In this document: positions 10,224-20,100 of the stretch, one piece after another
How positions within the stretch are numbered: position 1 is the stretch's first letter
Layout of the letters: the number at the start of each line of letters is the position of its first letter
NCBI GenBank assembly: GCA_002716355.1
Contig: PBAU01000011.1
Span: 24,114-88,113, forward strand
Source: a bacterium
Lineage (GTDB): Bacteria; UBP7; UBA6624
Length of the DNA: 64,000 nucleotides
Direction: 5' to 3'
Program-made: the position numbers and the translations under genes
The notes under the pieces: generated by a model
What the model was told of the DNA's origin: nothing
The model's input: the letters and a program-made list of their open reading frames with translations, nothing else
Database searches by the model: none

Positions 10224-11249
10224 ATGTTTTTAAAATCTTTAATTCGTAAAAAAGAAAAAGATCACAAGTTTATCACCCATTTATCCAGTAATCCATTTAT
10301 TTATGGTTTGAAATCGGTTGTTGATTTGCAAATTTCACATAACTTAGATTTCATAAAAAAATCAAATAAACCTTATATAGCATGGCATCCTACTAAAAAA
10401 AGTTTTAGCAATGCAATTTGGGAACATTGCATCAAGGTAGGCCGTCCAGCATATTTTGCCGAAAGAGGGGCACTGCCTAACACAGTTGTTATTGACCCTG
10501 GGGGTTTTTTAAGCGATTCTCCTTCTTATTTTGAGCATAATTGGAATAATCCACTTTCCGATAGTCAGAAAAATATTATTGATGAATATGTGGATACGCT
10601 TAAGGGTAAAGATGAATCTTTGGAATTTCAAGAAAGCAATCGCATGGGTTCAGACTCCTTTTCTGAAAAACTTGCTTTAAATGGTAAGCATGTTGTTTTT
10701 GTCCCGCTTCAGCTTGCTAACGACACAGTGATTCAGCGTTGGTGTGACTGGGTTAAGGATTTGAAATCTTTTCAGGATATAGTCGAACAAGTTGCTGTCT
10801 ATTGTCCGGATGTTGTTTTTTTGGTTAAAAATCATCCAATTGCTAGAAATCCAAAATCATCAACGCCCTTAATGAGTGCCAATAGGAATATTTTTGTTGT
10901 TGATGAATTTCATTACAAAGATTGCCTTGATGTTGCAGATAAGGTTTTAACTATCAATTCTGGAGTCGGGCTGCAAGCGATGGCGTGGAGCGTTCCAACA
11001 ATAGTAACCGGGCGAGCTTTTTATAATTTTGAAAAAATAAACCAAAGAGCAACCAGCATTGATGATATTGTCGGCATGATAAAGGATGATTTTGCTGTAA
11101 GTCATGAAAGATCAAGAAGGTTTTTGTATTTTTTAAAATTTAAAATGTATAGTGATTGCATTCAATATAAGTCAAAAAAAAATCGTTATAGAAACGCAAC
11201 CACAAGGTGTAAATATTTGAATATAAGAATTCCTGAATGTAATAAATAG
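10224..11249 (+). CDS. Capsule polysaccharide biosynthesis-like protein (KpsC/KpsS-type)
   Basis: A 341-residue protein whose C-terminal half carries the pattern of the Capsule_synth family (KpsC/KpsS): FVPLQLANDTVIQRW, VFLVKNHPIARNP, and VLTINSGVGLQAMAWSVPTIVTG followed by RAFY. In known members these are beta-Kdo transferase motifs used to build the poly-Kdo linker of capsules on a lipid anchor. The N-terminal half contains a KPYIAWHPTKKSF segment and a nucleotide-sugar-transferase-like PAYFAERGALPNTVVIDPGG. No export genes lie beside it, so its acceptor is unknown; a role in surface polysaccharide or LPS core is an inference. It starts at ATG 10224 and is divergent from the LptC/LptA-like gene, with a 55-base gap. 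Confidence 0.75.
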   Translation: MFLKSLIRKKEKDHKFITHLSSNPFIYGLKSVVDLQISHNLDFIKKSNKPYIAWHPTKKSFSNAIWEHCIKVGRPAYFAERGALPNTVVIDPGGFLSDSPSYFEHNWNNPLSDSQKNIIDEYVDTLKGKDESLEFQESNRMGSDSFSEKLALNGKHVVFVPLQLANDTVIQRWCDWVKDLKSFQDIVEQVAVYCPDVVFLVKNHPIARNPKSSTPLMSANRNIFVVDEFHYKDCLDVADKVLTINSGVGLQAMAWSVPTIVTGRAFYNFEKINQRATSIDDIVGMIKDDFAVSHERSRRFLYFLKFKMYSDCIQYKSKKNRYRNATTRCKYLNIRIPECNK

Positions 11250-11268
11250 ATTTTTCAACGTTTTTACA

Positions 11269-11296
11269 TTGTCAATATTAGAATATTTTTTGTTAT
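11269..11296 (+). promoter_or_regulatory. Candidate promoter for trxA
   Basis: TTGTCA at 11269-11274 and TGTTAT at 11291-11296 are separated by 16 bases and match the sigma-70 consensus at five and four of six positions. The predicted transcript would start only a few bases before the strong AGGAGG ribosome site that precedes the trxA ATG. Such a short leader makes this a weak call in an AT-rich gap. Confidence 0.3.
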
Positions 11297-11314
11297 TGAT
11301 ACAAGGAGGTACAA

Positions 11315-11635
11315 ATGACAATCGAACTTAATGAGGATAATTTTTCAGATACTATAAACACAGGTATAACCTTAGTTGATTTTTGGGCGGAATGGTGTGG
11401 CCCATGCAAAGCAGCTGCCCCATATGTTGATAAACTTGCCGATCAGGTTGGCGATAACGCCAAGGTTGTGAAGGTTAATGTTGACGAAAGCCCTTCTATT
11501 GCTTCTCAGTTTGGGGTTATGAGTATTCCGACTTTCATTCTGTTTAAGGATGGAGAGGTTATCGAGAGAACTTCTGGCTTCACGCCAAATTTTATTGCTG
11601 AATGGACTGAAAAGATAGATTCAGCTCTTCTTTAA
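11315..11635 (+). CDS. trxA: Thioredoxin
   Basis: A 106-residue thioredoxin with the standard active site WAEWCGPCKAAAP, the conserved cis-proline in VMSIPTFILFKDGE, and the usual start at the strand preceding the first helix. It reduces protein disulfides in the cytoplasm. The length and fold are fully typical. A strong ribosome-binding site (AAGGAGGTAC) sits seven bases ahead of the ATG, which fixes the start. The mnmA start follows two bases after its stop, so the two are co-transcribed; the thioredoxin could serve the sulfur-relay step of MnmA, but this is inference from position. Confidence 0.97.
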   Translation: MTIELNEDNFSDTINTGITLVDFWAEWCGPCKAAAPYVDKLADQVGDNAKVVKVNVDESPSIASQFGVMSIPTFILFKDGEVIERTSGFTPNFIAEWTEKIDSALL

Positions 11636-11637
11636 TT

Positions 11638-12651
11638 TTGAAAATTGTAGCTGCATTGTCTGGTGGTGTTGACAGCAGCGTAGCTGCACAACGTTTAATT
11701 CGCCAAGGTCATGATGTTATAGGTCTCTTCATGAGACTTACAGAGGGAGAAGGTTCTGCTTGTTGTAATATCCGAACTGGACAGACTGCAAGACGTGTTG
11801 CTGACAAGTTGAAAATTCCCTTTATGGCAGTTGATTATTCAGAATCTTTTAGAAAAAATGTTATCGATCATGCTCTTAATAATTTAGATAATGGATTAAC
11901 TCCAAATCCATGCGTTGAATGCAACAGGAAAGTTAAATTCGAGGAGCTTTTAGGCCAGGCGAAGCGCATGGGTGCTGACGCTTTGGCAACTGGACATTAT
12001 GGAAAAATCTTTAAAAAAAATAATGAGTATGAAATGCATGAAGCAAAATCTCAAAAAAAAGATCAAAGTTATTTTCTTTGGCCAACTTCAAAAAATTCCC
12101 TGAGTGAGATAATTTTTCCACTAGGTGATGTTGAAGACAAAAGCATTATTAGAAAAGAGGCTGCTGAAGGTGGTTTACCAACTGCCAAAGCCCCTGAAAG
12201 CCAAGATTTATGCTTTGCTCCTGAAGGTTTGGTTAAGTTTATCGGTAAGGAAGAGCCTGGAGAAATTTTAGACATTAAGGGTAATGTTATAGGTGAGCAC
12301 AAAGGTCATTTCACTGTAACACTTGGTCAAAGAAGAGGGTTAGGTGGCGTTGCTTTGGGTAAACCAGCTTATGTAGTTCAAAAAGATCATAAAAAAAATA
12401 CGGTTACTTTAGGTGATAGGGATCATTTTGCAAGGCAAAAAATAAACCTCACAAGAGTGAATTGGCTAGCGGATTTAAACACTCTGAGTGGAGGTCTTTC
12501 GGCAAGGATTCGTTATAGGGGTTCAAAAAGATCAATTGAGCAAATCAAGAAGCATCAAATTGTTTTTCAAGACCCTGTAACGGTTGCTTCAGGCCAAAGT
12601 ATTGTTGTTTACCTGGGAACAAGGGTGATTGGTGGAGGTGTTGCACAATAG
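11638..12651 (+). CDS. mnmA: tRNA-specific 2-thiouridylase MnmA
   Basis: MnmA adds sulfur to C2 of the wobble uridine in tRNAs for Lys, Glu and Gln. The PP-loop ATP-binding motif ALSGGVDSSVAA is at the N-terminus. The first catalytic cysteine is in TPNPCVECNRKVKF and the second in SQDLCFAPEG. KSQKKDQSYFLW (tRNA and ATP contacts) and TLGQRRGLGG are also present. The start is TTG at 11638, immediately before the first beta strand; no other start fits. The length of 337 is slightly below the usual 360. It follows trxA by two bases, and its stop overlaps the probable start of the next gene. Confidence 0.96.
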   Translation: MKIVAALSGGVDSSVAAQRLIRQGHDVIGLFMRLTEGEGSACCNIRTGQTARRVADKLKIPFMAVDYSESFRKNVIDHALNNLDNGLTPNPCVECNRKVKFEELLGQAKRMGADALATGHYGKIFKKNNEYEMHEAKSQKKDQSYFLWPTSKNSLSEIIFPLGDVEDKSIIRKEAAEGGLPTAKAPESQDLCFAPEGLVKFIGKEEPGEILDIKGNVIGEHKGHFTVTLGQRRGLGGVALGKPAYVVQKDHKKNTVTLGDRDHFARQKINLTRVNWLADLNTLSGGLSARIRYRGSKRSIEQIKKHQIVFQDPVTVASGQSIVVYLGTRVIGGGVAQ

Positions 12652-14369
12652 TTAAAACGATTATTTTTGGCCTGGATGGAGCTACTTGGGATTTAGCTAA
12701 AAATTGGATAGAAGAAGGGCATTTGCCAAATTTGAAAAAAATAATGGATGGCTCTAGTGGTATCCTGAAAAGCACTCTTGAACCAATTACACCATGTGCA
12801 TGGGCATCTATGGTCACAGGTCAAAATCCAGGAAAAACTGGAGTTTTTGATTTTGCTCAAATTGTAAGAGGGTCTTATGATCTGCGTTTTCCCAACAGAA
12901 CTCATGTTTCTGGATCTTCTATATGGAATCAAGCAGATAAACATGGTATCAAATGCGGGATCGTGAATGTTCCTATGGGTTATCCTGCTGATAGATTAGA
13001 ACAAGGCGTTTACATTGCTGGAATGGGTTCTCCAAGCCCAGATGATAAAAATGTTTTTTGGCCTCAAGATTTAAGACATGAAGTTGAATCTTTTTTTGAA
13101 AAGCCATACGACATGATGGAATTTTCCAAAGGTAGAAAATCAAAAGATGGTTATGGTGTTTTACGTGATAATTTAATTTCTTATACCGATTTTCAAAAAA
13201 AACTAAGTATGTACTTGTTGGAGAAAAAAGATTTAGATTTATTTTTTATTGTTTTTCCCGCAACAGATCAGGTTGGACATTACTTTTGGAAGCATTGGGA
13301 TCACAAGCACCCTCTTTATTCAGATGAATTAAATAAAAAATATGGAAATGTTCTTTTAGAGGTTTATAAAAGTGTAGATGATGCCATGGGTGAAATTATG
13401 AATTCATTTTGCAGCAAGGAGACTCAAGTGTGGGCTTTAAGTGATCATGGAATGGGCCCATTTTATCGAGCTCCTGATTTTGTAAGTTTTCTAGAGTCTG
13501 AAGGTTATTTAAAACTTAAGGTTCCTGTTGAAAATGCTGAAAAAATGATTGCGGTAGTTCCTTTTTTAGCTAAACTGTCTGAATTAAAGTTTAAATTTTT
13601 TGATTTTTTGAAAAGGTGTATGCCTTTGTCTTTGAAGAATTTTTTAAACAATGTGTTTAAAAATCAAAAAGAAGCATATGTAGAAGGGATGAGCATGTTG
13701 TCTATATATGACTGGAAAAAAACTCAGGTTTTTGTAACCGATCCAAAGAATATGGGTGAAATTCATATCAATTTAAAAGGAAGAGAGCCAAAAGGGATTG
13801 TTTTAAAAAATGATTATGAAAAATTAAGAGAAGAGCTTATTGATCTTTTTGAATCAATTGCTTTGAAAGATGGAACTAGATTAGTTACGAAAGCTCATAA
13901 AAAAGAAGACATTTACAAAGGTAAATATCTGCATGATGCTCCTGATATAGTTATTGAGTGGAATCTAAAAGAAACAGGTTGCTTGGATCCAAAAGATCAA
14001 GATGTTCCAAAAAGATATAAAAGTTTGTTTAGAAGGTTTGATCTCACACCTTCTTGGACTGATGTCGTCTTGCCCTACAATGGATTTCATCGTATGGAGG
14101 GGATATGGGCTGTTAATGGACCTGGCATTAAGCATGGTTCAGGAATTAATGCAGATATATGGGATCCATATATAGAAATATTATCCTCTATAGGTGTGCC
14201 AATTCCTAATGATATTGATAGCAAGAAGATGGATATTTGGGAAACTAAAAGTAGGCCTAAGGTAAAAGAGGATAAAGATAAATCAGGGGAAGGCTCTTCT
14301 AAAGATTATTCACAGAAGGATGAGGAGGCTTTAAAAAAGAGATTGAAAGAGATGGGTTATCTTGGTTAG
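12648..14369 (+). CDS. Alkaline-phosphatase-superfamily phosphodiesterase/nucleotide pyrophosphatase-like protein with non-standard start
   Basis: The protein matches type I phosphodiesterases: IIFGLDGATWD near the start (first metal aspartate), TPCAWASMVTGQNPGKTG (nucleophile region), FPATDQVGHYFW, ALSDHGMGP, and FHRMEGIWAVNGPGIKHG (metal histidines). It ends with a lysine/glutamate-rich tail and RLKEMGYLG. The first usable start codon in frame is TTG 12723, but starting there would remove the metal-binding LDGATWD. In-frame codons upstream are ATA 12648, GTT 12651 and AAA; none is ATG, GTG or TTG. I place the start at ATA 12648, where ATAG would overlap the mnmA stop just as ATGA overlaps do elsewhere here. 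About 573 residues. The substrate is unknown; family members act on nucleotides, phosphonates or lipid-linked phosphates. Confidence 0.8.
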   Translation: MVKTIIFGLDGATWDLAKNWIEEGHLPNLKKIMDGSSGILKSTLEPITPCAWASMVTGQNPGKTGVFDFAQIVRGSYDLRFPNRTHVSGSSIWNQADKHGIKCGIVNVPMGYPADRLEQGVYIAGMGSPSPDDKNVFWPQDLRHEVESFFEKPYDMMEFSKGRKSKDGYGVLRDNLISYTDFQKKLSMYLLEKKDLDLFFIVFPATDQVGHYFWKHWDHKHPLYSDELNKKYGNVLLEVYKSVDDAMGEIMNSFCSKETQVWALSDHGMGPFYRAPDFVSFLESEGYLKLKVPVENAEKMIAVVPFLAKLSELKFKFFDFLKRCMPLSLKNFLNNVFKNQKEAYVEGMSMLSIYDWKKTQVFVTDPKNMGEIHINLKGREPKGIVLKNDYEKLREELIDLFESIALKDGTRLVTKAHKKEDIYKGKYLHDAPDIVIEWNLKETGCLDPKDQDVPKRYKSLFRRFDLTPSWTDVVLPYNGFHRMEGIWAVNGPGIKHGSGINADIWDPYIEILSSIGVPIPNDIDSKKMDIWETKSRPKVKEDKDKSGEGSSKDYSQKDEEALKKRLKEMGYLG

Positions 14370-14370
14370 T

Positions 14371-14847
14371 TTATTCAGCACCTTTTTCCTCTAGGTATTC
14401 CCATATCTTTTCTTTGGTGTCATCATCACAGATAGCAAGTCTAGCTGTTGTCAGTATATTGATACCATTTGCATCCACTGCGTTAAGGTCAGCACCATTA
14501 TCAACTAGCCATTCAATGCCTGCCCAGGTGCAAAAGAATATTGCCCAACCCAATGGGCTCGATTTGTCTTTATTTGCAGCTTTTTTATTTATGTCTGCTC
14601 CGCTCTCTAAGAACAAGCTCATCATTTTTATGTCACCTTTTATTGCAGCATGATGCATTGGGCACATGCCACCCCAGTCAATACCTTCAGGAATGCATAT
14701 TTTGTCATCGTTTAAATCTAAACCACGAGAAACTATTAGCTCTTTTGCTTGTTTATGATCTCCTTTTTCAATTGCATCATGTATGTCAAAATCACTACCA
14801 CTACAAGCGGCCATTGACAAAAGGATAAAAAATATTATTTTTTTCAA
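14371..14847 (-). CDS. Ankyrin-repeat putative lipoprotein
   Basis: A 158-residue protein with a short signal sequence ending in LSMAAC, a lipobox-like site that would make the cysteine the lipidated N-terminus. At least three ankyrin-type units follow: DIHDAIEKGDHKQAKELIVSRG, the CPMHHAAIKGDIKMMSLFLESG region with GADINKKA, and the SPLGWAIFFCTWAGIEWL region with NGADLNAVDANG. Ankyrin repeats are protein-binding scaffolds; the partner is unknown. The start is TTG, overlapping the stop of the preceding 55-residue gene as TTGA. The gene ends one base from the stop of the convergent phosphodiesterase-like gene, with no terminator between them. Confidence 0.78.
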   Translation of the reverse strand: MKKIIFFILLSMAACSGSDFDIHDAIEKGDHKQAKELIVSRGLDLNDDKICIPEGIDWGGMCPMHHAAIKGDIKMMSLFLESGADINKKAANKDKSSPLGWAIFFCTWAGIEWLVDNGADLNAVDANGINILTTARLAICDDDTKEKIWEYLEEKGAE

Positions 14848-15011
14848 TCTTGATTTTCCATCCTGAGAATTTGGTTTCTCAATAGAAGTTTTTGATTTTT
14901 CATTTTCTTTATCAGGTCTTCATTGTATGGTTCAGACTCAATAAGCTCTTGAATTTCTGAATCAAGTTTGCGATGTTCTTTTTTGAGCTGTTCTAGGTTT
15001 GCTTCTGCCAC
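14844..15011 (-). CDS. Small coiled-coil protein, YdcH/DUF465-like
   Basis: A 55-codon reading frame encodes VAEANLEQLKKEHRKLDSEI followed by QELIESEPYNEDLIKKMK and NQKLLLRNQILRM. This is the pattern of the YdcH (DUF465) family: L-x-x-E/K-H-x-x-L-D-x-x-I, an acidic/proline turn, then L-K-x-x-K-L-x-L-K-D/N-x-I. These are short antiparallel helical hairpins of unknown function, common in proteobacteria. The start is GTG at 15009-15011, five bases after the stop of the upstream gene. The stop overlaps the TTG start of the ankyrin gene. The tight fit between two genes supports it being real. Confidence 0.75.
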   Translation of the reverse strand: MAEANLEQLKKEHRKLDSEIQELIESEPYNEDLIKKMKNQKLLLRNQILRMENQD

Positions 15012-15016
15012 TTCTC

Positions 15017-15646
15017 TTATTTTAAGTCACTAAGTCTTAATAGTGTTTTTTTGTCCCATGTATTATCAAGCTTAAATATTGCTTCTGTTATCTTCCTTGC
15101 TTTTGGCCTCAAGTGGTTACCTGAGTTTCCAGATTTCCAAAGAGCTCTTAGTGAGAATAGTTTAAGCCATAGTGAAACCTGTTTGAGCTTCGGATCATTT
15201 TTGTCTTCATTTAAGGATCTTTCAGCAAGATTCAAACCTTCTCCTAAAGCATATATTGCACCATCTGTATCTTTAGCAGCCAGCCTAGCACATCCAAGAT
15301 CCCACCAGGCCCAACATAAACCAAAAGGTTCATTCAAAATGCTCCTTAGGGGGATTGCTTTTTCAGCTGCTCTTTCTGCTTCGAGTGCATCTTCCCTTTT
15401 TGCTTCAATATCAAAATTTGGCAATAAAAAAGAAACAATATTATGTAGAAGAACAGCTTCTTCTTTAATTGCTCCTTGGTCGTTTGCTCTTACAGCACCA
15501 TGCCAACCAACCCATCTGCTTTCCTTTTTATAGCCTTCTTTATTTAAAGCAATTTGAAGATTGATTGTTTCAGCATGAGTTTCAGGTAATTCATGCTTAT
15601 CTTGCTTGTAGCAGTTTATAAATTCTTGTATTGAATCTTCTAGCAA
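15017..15646 (-). CDS. Helical repeat protein of unknown function
   Basis: A 209-residue soluble protein. The middle (CWAWWDLGCARLAAKDTDGAI followed by YALGEGLNLAERSL) has the small/large residue spacing of TPR-like helical pairs, and a second weak unit follows (WLKLFSLRALWKSGN). The N-terminal half is helical and includes the odd tryptophan-rich patch SRWVGWHGAVRAN. There is no signal peptide. I do not recognise the family. The start is TTG at 15644-15646, one base after the peroxiredoxin stop. It sits in the run of small genes at the 3' end of the mutase operon, and nothing in the context fixes a role. Confidence 0.65.
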   Translation of the reverse strand: MLEDSIQEFINCYKQDKHELPETHAETINLQIALNKEGYKKESRWVGWHGAVRANDQGAIKEEAVLLHNIVSFLLPNFDIEAKREDALEAERAAEKAIPLRSILNEPFGLCWAWWDLGCARLAAKDTDGAIYALGEGLNLAERSLNEDKNDPKLKQVSLWLKLFSLRALWKSGNSGNHLRPKARKITEAIFKLDNTWDKKTLLRLSDLK

Positions 15647-15647
15647 T

Positions 15648-16124
15648 TTAAATTGAATCTATAACTTCTTTATAGTTTGGTACTATTGCTGGATTTTCAG
15701 TAACCCATTTATAGGTAATTTCACCGTTTTTGTTAATGATGAATACAGATCTTTTAGAAACCCCTGACAAACCTATGAAATCATCATAATAAACACCATA
15801 TTTTTGTGATACCTTACCACCTAAATCAGAAAGGAGAGGAAATGATATATTGTTTATTTCTGCAAATTTCTTTTGGGCAAAAGGCATATCAACTGATATT
15901 CCAACAACATTACAGTTTGCCTCTTCAAAAGCCTTCAGGTTATCTCTGAAAGAACACATTTCCTGTTCACATATGCCAGTAAAAGATGCTGGGAAAAAAG
16001 CAATAATCAAACTTCCTTCTCCCAATGCTTTTGAAAGCTCAAATTCTCTTAAAGGTTTTCCTTCTTCAGGATTGTTTGCCGTCATTAATTTAAATTCAGG
16101 TGCTTTGTCTCCAATATTTAACAT
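15648..16124 (-). CDS. Peroxiredoxin (AhpC/TSA family)
   Basis: A 158-residue thiol peroxidase that reduces hydrogen or alkyl peroxides. The peroxidatic site is FFPASFTGICEQEMCSFRD, with the cysteine in the conserved P-x-x-x-T-x-x-C position. A second cysteine lies five residues on and another in ANCNVVGISVD, so the resolving cysteine is uncertain. GVSKRSVFIINKNGEI is the usual strand that follows the active-site arginine. Length and motifs fit the AhpE/BCP-like subgroup. It is not next to a dedicated reductase; the window's thioredoxin is a plausible electron donor (inference). It is downstream of the epimerase gene, with a gap of about nine bases. Confidence 0.9.
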   Translation of the reverse strand: MLNIGDKAPEFKLMTANNPEEGKPLREFELSKALGEGSLIIAFFPASFTGICEQEMCSFRDNLKAFEEANCNVVGISVDMPFAQKKFAEINNISFPLLSDLGGKVSQKYGVYYDDFIGLSGVSKRSVFIINKNGEITYKWVTENPAIVPNYKEVIDSI

Positions 16125-16133
16125 TTTTTTCTC

Positions 16134-17153
16134 CTATATTTGTATTCCTTGTTTTTCAAGGTTTTTGATTATTAGAATTCTAATAATTTTTTTCACTATA
16201 TTTAATGAGCTCATGCTTTTTAAAATTTTTGGAATTTTTTTGTTTAGCTCTCCTTCCACAAAAGTATGACTTTCCTTAACGATATCGTTTACTGTTTTTT
16301 TTGGTTTGTATGATAGCTTTTTCCATGTTTCTCCTGGATCCATGGCATGTATCATTGGGTCGGTAGGATGGCTAAAAGTATCTTCTACATATGCAAATTG
16401 GCCATTTTTATTTTTTATTTTTATTACTTTTTTGGCTAATTCCGATAATCTTATGGGTGCTAATGTTAGATTGTAAATATCGAAATTAGGTTTTAGGTTG
16501 AGTGCTTTTAAATTAGCTTCAACACAGTCGTCAATATGAATCATGCATCCAGATCTTTCTCCATCACCGAATATTTTTAAAGGTATATTTAATTGATTTT
16601 GTATACACCATAATGACAATAATCTTAAATTTCCATTTGAGGCAACACGTGTGTAACGGAATATCTGAACAGATCTGTCCTTATCTTCATGAGCCCATTT
16701 TTTTATTGCCTGCTCAGCTTTTGATTTTGATTTTCCGTAATAATCTTTTGGAGAATGTTTACTAAAAGGGAGATGTTTATTTTTTTTCCAATTATCTAAA
16801 AATATCGCATCAGAAGAATCGAAGAAAATTTTTTTTATGTTTAATTCTTTGCATTGTTTTAGTATTTTTTTTGGTAATTCCGTGTTTATTTTTATATATT
16901 CATCTTTAGCTGAATCAAGATGTCTTTCATTTGCAAGTTTTGCTGCCTTAATCCACACTACATCAGCATTCATTAATGCTTTTCTAAGTATTTTTTCGTC
17001 ACTTGCATCACCCAGTATCTCTTGGTAATTTTCATTTTGGTAACTTTTTTTTAGTGGTTTTTTATCAAGATTGGTCACATTCCATTCATGAAGATTTTTA
17101 ATAAGGTTTCTTCCAAGTAGACCAGACCCGCCAATTATTGTTATATTTTGCAA
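16134..17153 (-). CDS. NAD-dependent epimerase/dehydratase family protein
   Basis: An extended short-chain dehydrogenase of 339 residues. The N-terminal Rossmann motif is TIIGGSGLLGRNLI (G-x-x-G-x-x-G), an acidic LDKKP follows beta-2, and the catalytic set is visible as IFFDSSDAIF (Ser) and YYGKSKSKAE (Tyr-x-x-x-Lys). IHIDDCVEANLKAL is the usual motif near the sugar-binding loop. Members act on nucleotide sugars, sterols or other hydroxy/keto substrates; the substrate here is unknown. The start is TTG 17151-17153, right at the first strand and two bases after the icmF stop. The C-terminus has a hydrophobic basic tail (IVKKIIRILIIKNLEKQ) that may contact a membrane. Confidence 0.85.
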   Translation of the reverse strand: MQNITIIGGSGLLGRNLIKNLHEWNVTNLDKKPLKKSYQNENYQEILGDASDEKILRKALMNADVVWIKAAKLANERHLDSAKDEYIKINTELPKKILKQCKELNIKKIFFDSSDAIFLDNWKKNKHLPFSKHSPKDYYGKSKSKAEQAIKKWAHEDKDRSVQIFRYTRVASNGNLRLLSLWCIQNQLNIPLKIFGDGERSGCMIHIDDCVEANLKALNLKPNFDIYNLTLAPIRLSELAKKVIKIKNKNGQFAYVEDTFSHPTDPMIHAMDPGETWKKLSYKPKKTVNDIVKESHTFVEGELNKKIPKILKSMSSLNIVKKIIRILIIKNLEKQGIQI

Positions 17154-17155
17154 AG

Positions 17156-20100
17156 CTATAAGTTTCTTCTGTATTTGCCGCCTACCTTGAATAGTGCATC
17201 AGTTATTTGACCAAGGCTAGCGTAATTTGATGTTTCCATAAGTTGTTCAAATATATTGCCACCATCTAAGGCAACTTTTTGTAATTTTTTAAGCATTTCA
17301 GAACTTTTTTTCATATTTTTATTTTCAAACTCTTGAACTCTTTTTACACAATTGTCTCTATCCTTATTGCTAGATCTAGTTATTTCTTGGGGTATTATCG
17401 GGTCTGTATTTTCACCAAGGAAGGTATTTACCCCAACAACAGGCAACTCACCAGAGTGTTTTAAATGCTCATAATGCAAGCTTTCTTCTTGTATTTTGCT
17501 TCTTTGGTAACCTAACTCCATGGCACCCAGCACACCACCTCTTCTATTTATAGATTCAAATTCTTTCAAAACAGCATTTTCAACAAGTTCAGTCAATTCT
17601 TCAATGAAAAAGCTGCCCTGCAGCATGTTTTCACATTTGGCTGTTCCAAGTTCCTTGGTAATGATTTGCTGTATGGCTAAAGCTCTTCTTACAGATTCTT
17701 CTGTTGGTGTGCATATTGCCTCATCATAAGCATTTGTATGTAAGCTATCGCATCTATCATAATAAGCCATTAGGGCCTGTAATGTAGTTCTTATGTCATT
17801 GAATTGAATTTCTTGAGCATGTAAGCTTCTGCCTGATGTTTGAATGTGGTATTTAAGTTTTTGCGATCTTATGTTAGAGCCGTATTTTTCCTTTAGTGCA
17901 ATTGCCCAAATTCTTCTGGCAACTCTTCCTAATACTTGATACTCAGGATCCAAGCCACAAGAGAAGAAAAAGGATAAATTTTTTGCAAAATCATCTATAG
18001 ACATTCCTCTAGAAAGGTAATATTCGATATATGTAAAACCATTTGAAAGTGTAAGTGCAAGTTGGGTGATTGGGTTTGCTCCAGCTTCTGCTATGTGATA
18101 CCCAGATATTGAAACAGAATAGAAGTTTTTAACATTGTTATTTACAAACCACTCTTGTATGTCCCCCATAAGTTTTAATGAGAATTCAGTCGAAAATATG
18201 CATGTATTTTGAGCCTGATCTTCTTTCAGGATATCAGCTTGTACAGTACCCCTGACACTTGAAAATGTCATTTTTTTAATCTCTCTCAATTCTTCTTCAT
18301 TAGGCTTGCTAGAGTTTTCTTTTTTGAATTTTTTAATTTGTTGATTTAATGCTGTGTTTAAAAAGAATGCCAATATTGTTGGTGCTGGTCCATTTATAGT
18401 CATTGAAACGCTTGTTGCAGGGTCACAAAGGTCAAAACCCTTGTAAAGTCGCCCCATATCTTCAACCGTTGCAATAGAGACACCGCTTTCTCCAACTTTC
18501 CCATATATGTCAGGCCTACCTTCAGGACTTCTGCCATAAAGTGTGACAGAGTCAAAAGCTGTTGATAGACGGTTGTATGGCTCACTCTCTGCCAACAAGT
18601 GAAATCTTTTGTTTGTTTGTTCCGGAGGACCCTCTCCAGCAAACATTCTTGTTGGATCTTCTCCACTTCTTCTAAACTCAAAAACCCCTTGTGTAAAAGG
18701 AAATTTACCGGGTGTGTTTTCAAGAAGAATCCATTTAATCCTATCTGCCCATGATCTGTATTTCGGAATTGATATTTTAGAAATTTTTGTTCCTGAAAGA
18801 GATTCAGAATGAGTTGTTACATTTATCTCTCTCCCTCTTATAGAGTATGTCATTTTGGATTGATTGTATTTTTGTAAATCATCATACATTCTTAGAGCAT
18901 TTAATCCAATATCACCTAATTTTTCTAAGGTTCTGTTGTAATCCCATTCCAAGGTTCCATTTTTGGCATTTGGGAATTGGCTATAGTTTTTAGGCACATC
19001 GTTATTTTGCATTATCGATAATGCTTGAAGCTTTTCTGCATGAGTTTCTAATTCAATGACATTTTTTTTATAACTGTGAACAGTTTCAGATATTTCGGCT
19101 AAGTAGCGTTCTCTGTTGCCGGGAATTAAAACATGTTTTTTAGGCTTGATCGTTTTGTTTTTTCGGCTTTCTTTTTCTGGATTCAAGCCAATTAGAATTT
19201 TTATTTTTTCATAAAGTTCATTTACGCCTGGATCAGCAAATTGGCTAGCGATTGTGGCAAATACTGGTTGCTCATCTAGGTCTCCATGACCTTGATTCTT
19301 TAACCTTCTAACTTGTTTTTGTACATCTCTTAATGCATCTTCTCCAGCTCTATGGTCATATTTATTTAAAACAACTAGATCAGCAGTATCAAGCATTTCT
19401 ATCTTTTCGAGCTGGCTTGGAGCACCATACTCCGAAGTCATGACATATATGGAAATATCAACTATACCCTCAAGAGGATTATCTGCCTGTCCTATCCCGG
19501 CAGTTTCAACAAAAATTAAATCAAAATCTTCACTTCTGACAGCATCTATTGCTTTTTCGATTATTGATGAAAGTGCCATTCTGCTTCTTGTTGCAAGAGA
19601 TCTAAAGAAAACATTTCCTCCATAGATTGCATTCATTCTTATCCTGTCTCCCAACAGTGCTCCGCCAGTTCTTGCTCTTGTTGGATCAGCAGCCAATATG
19701 GCAATTTTTTGATTTGGATTATCTCTTGAGAAGCGCAAGATTAATTCATCTATTAATGATGATTTTCCAGATCCACCCGTACCAGTTATTCCTATGATTT
19801 TTGGATTTTTTTTAGATTCTTTAAAGTTAATTTTTTTATTGTTTTCAACATATGTTAGTTTTCTAGAAAGTGATAAATGGTTATTTGTTTTTGGTACTGT
19901 TAAGTCTTCAGGGTTGATATTGCATAAATCTATAACTTCCTGAATCATTCCAATAAGCCCTTTTGAGGCTCCGTCTTCTGGTCTGAAGATTTTCGTGATG
20001 CCATTTTTCTCTAATTCATTTGCCTCTTCTGGCAATATAACACCACCACCACCACCAAAAATCTTCACATGTTCCAGGTTTTCTTCCTTCAGTCTCTTAG

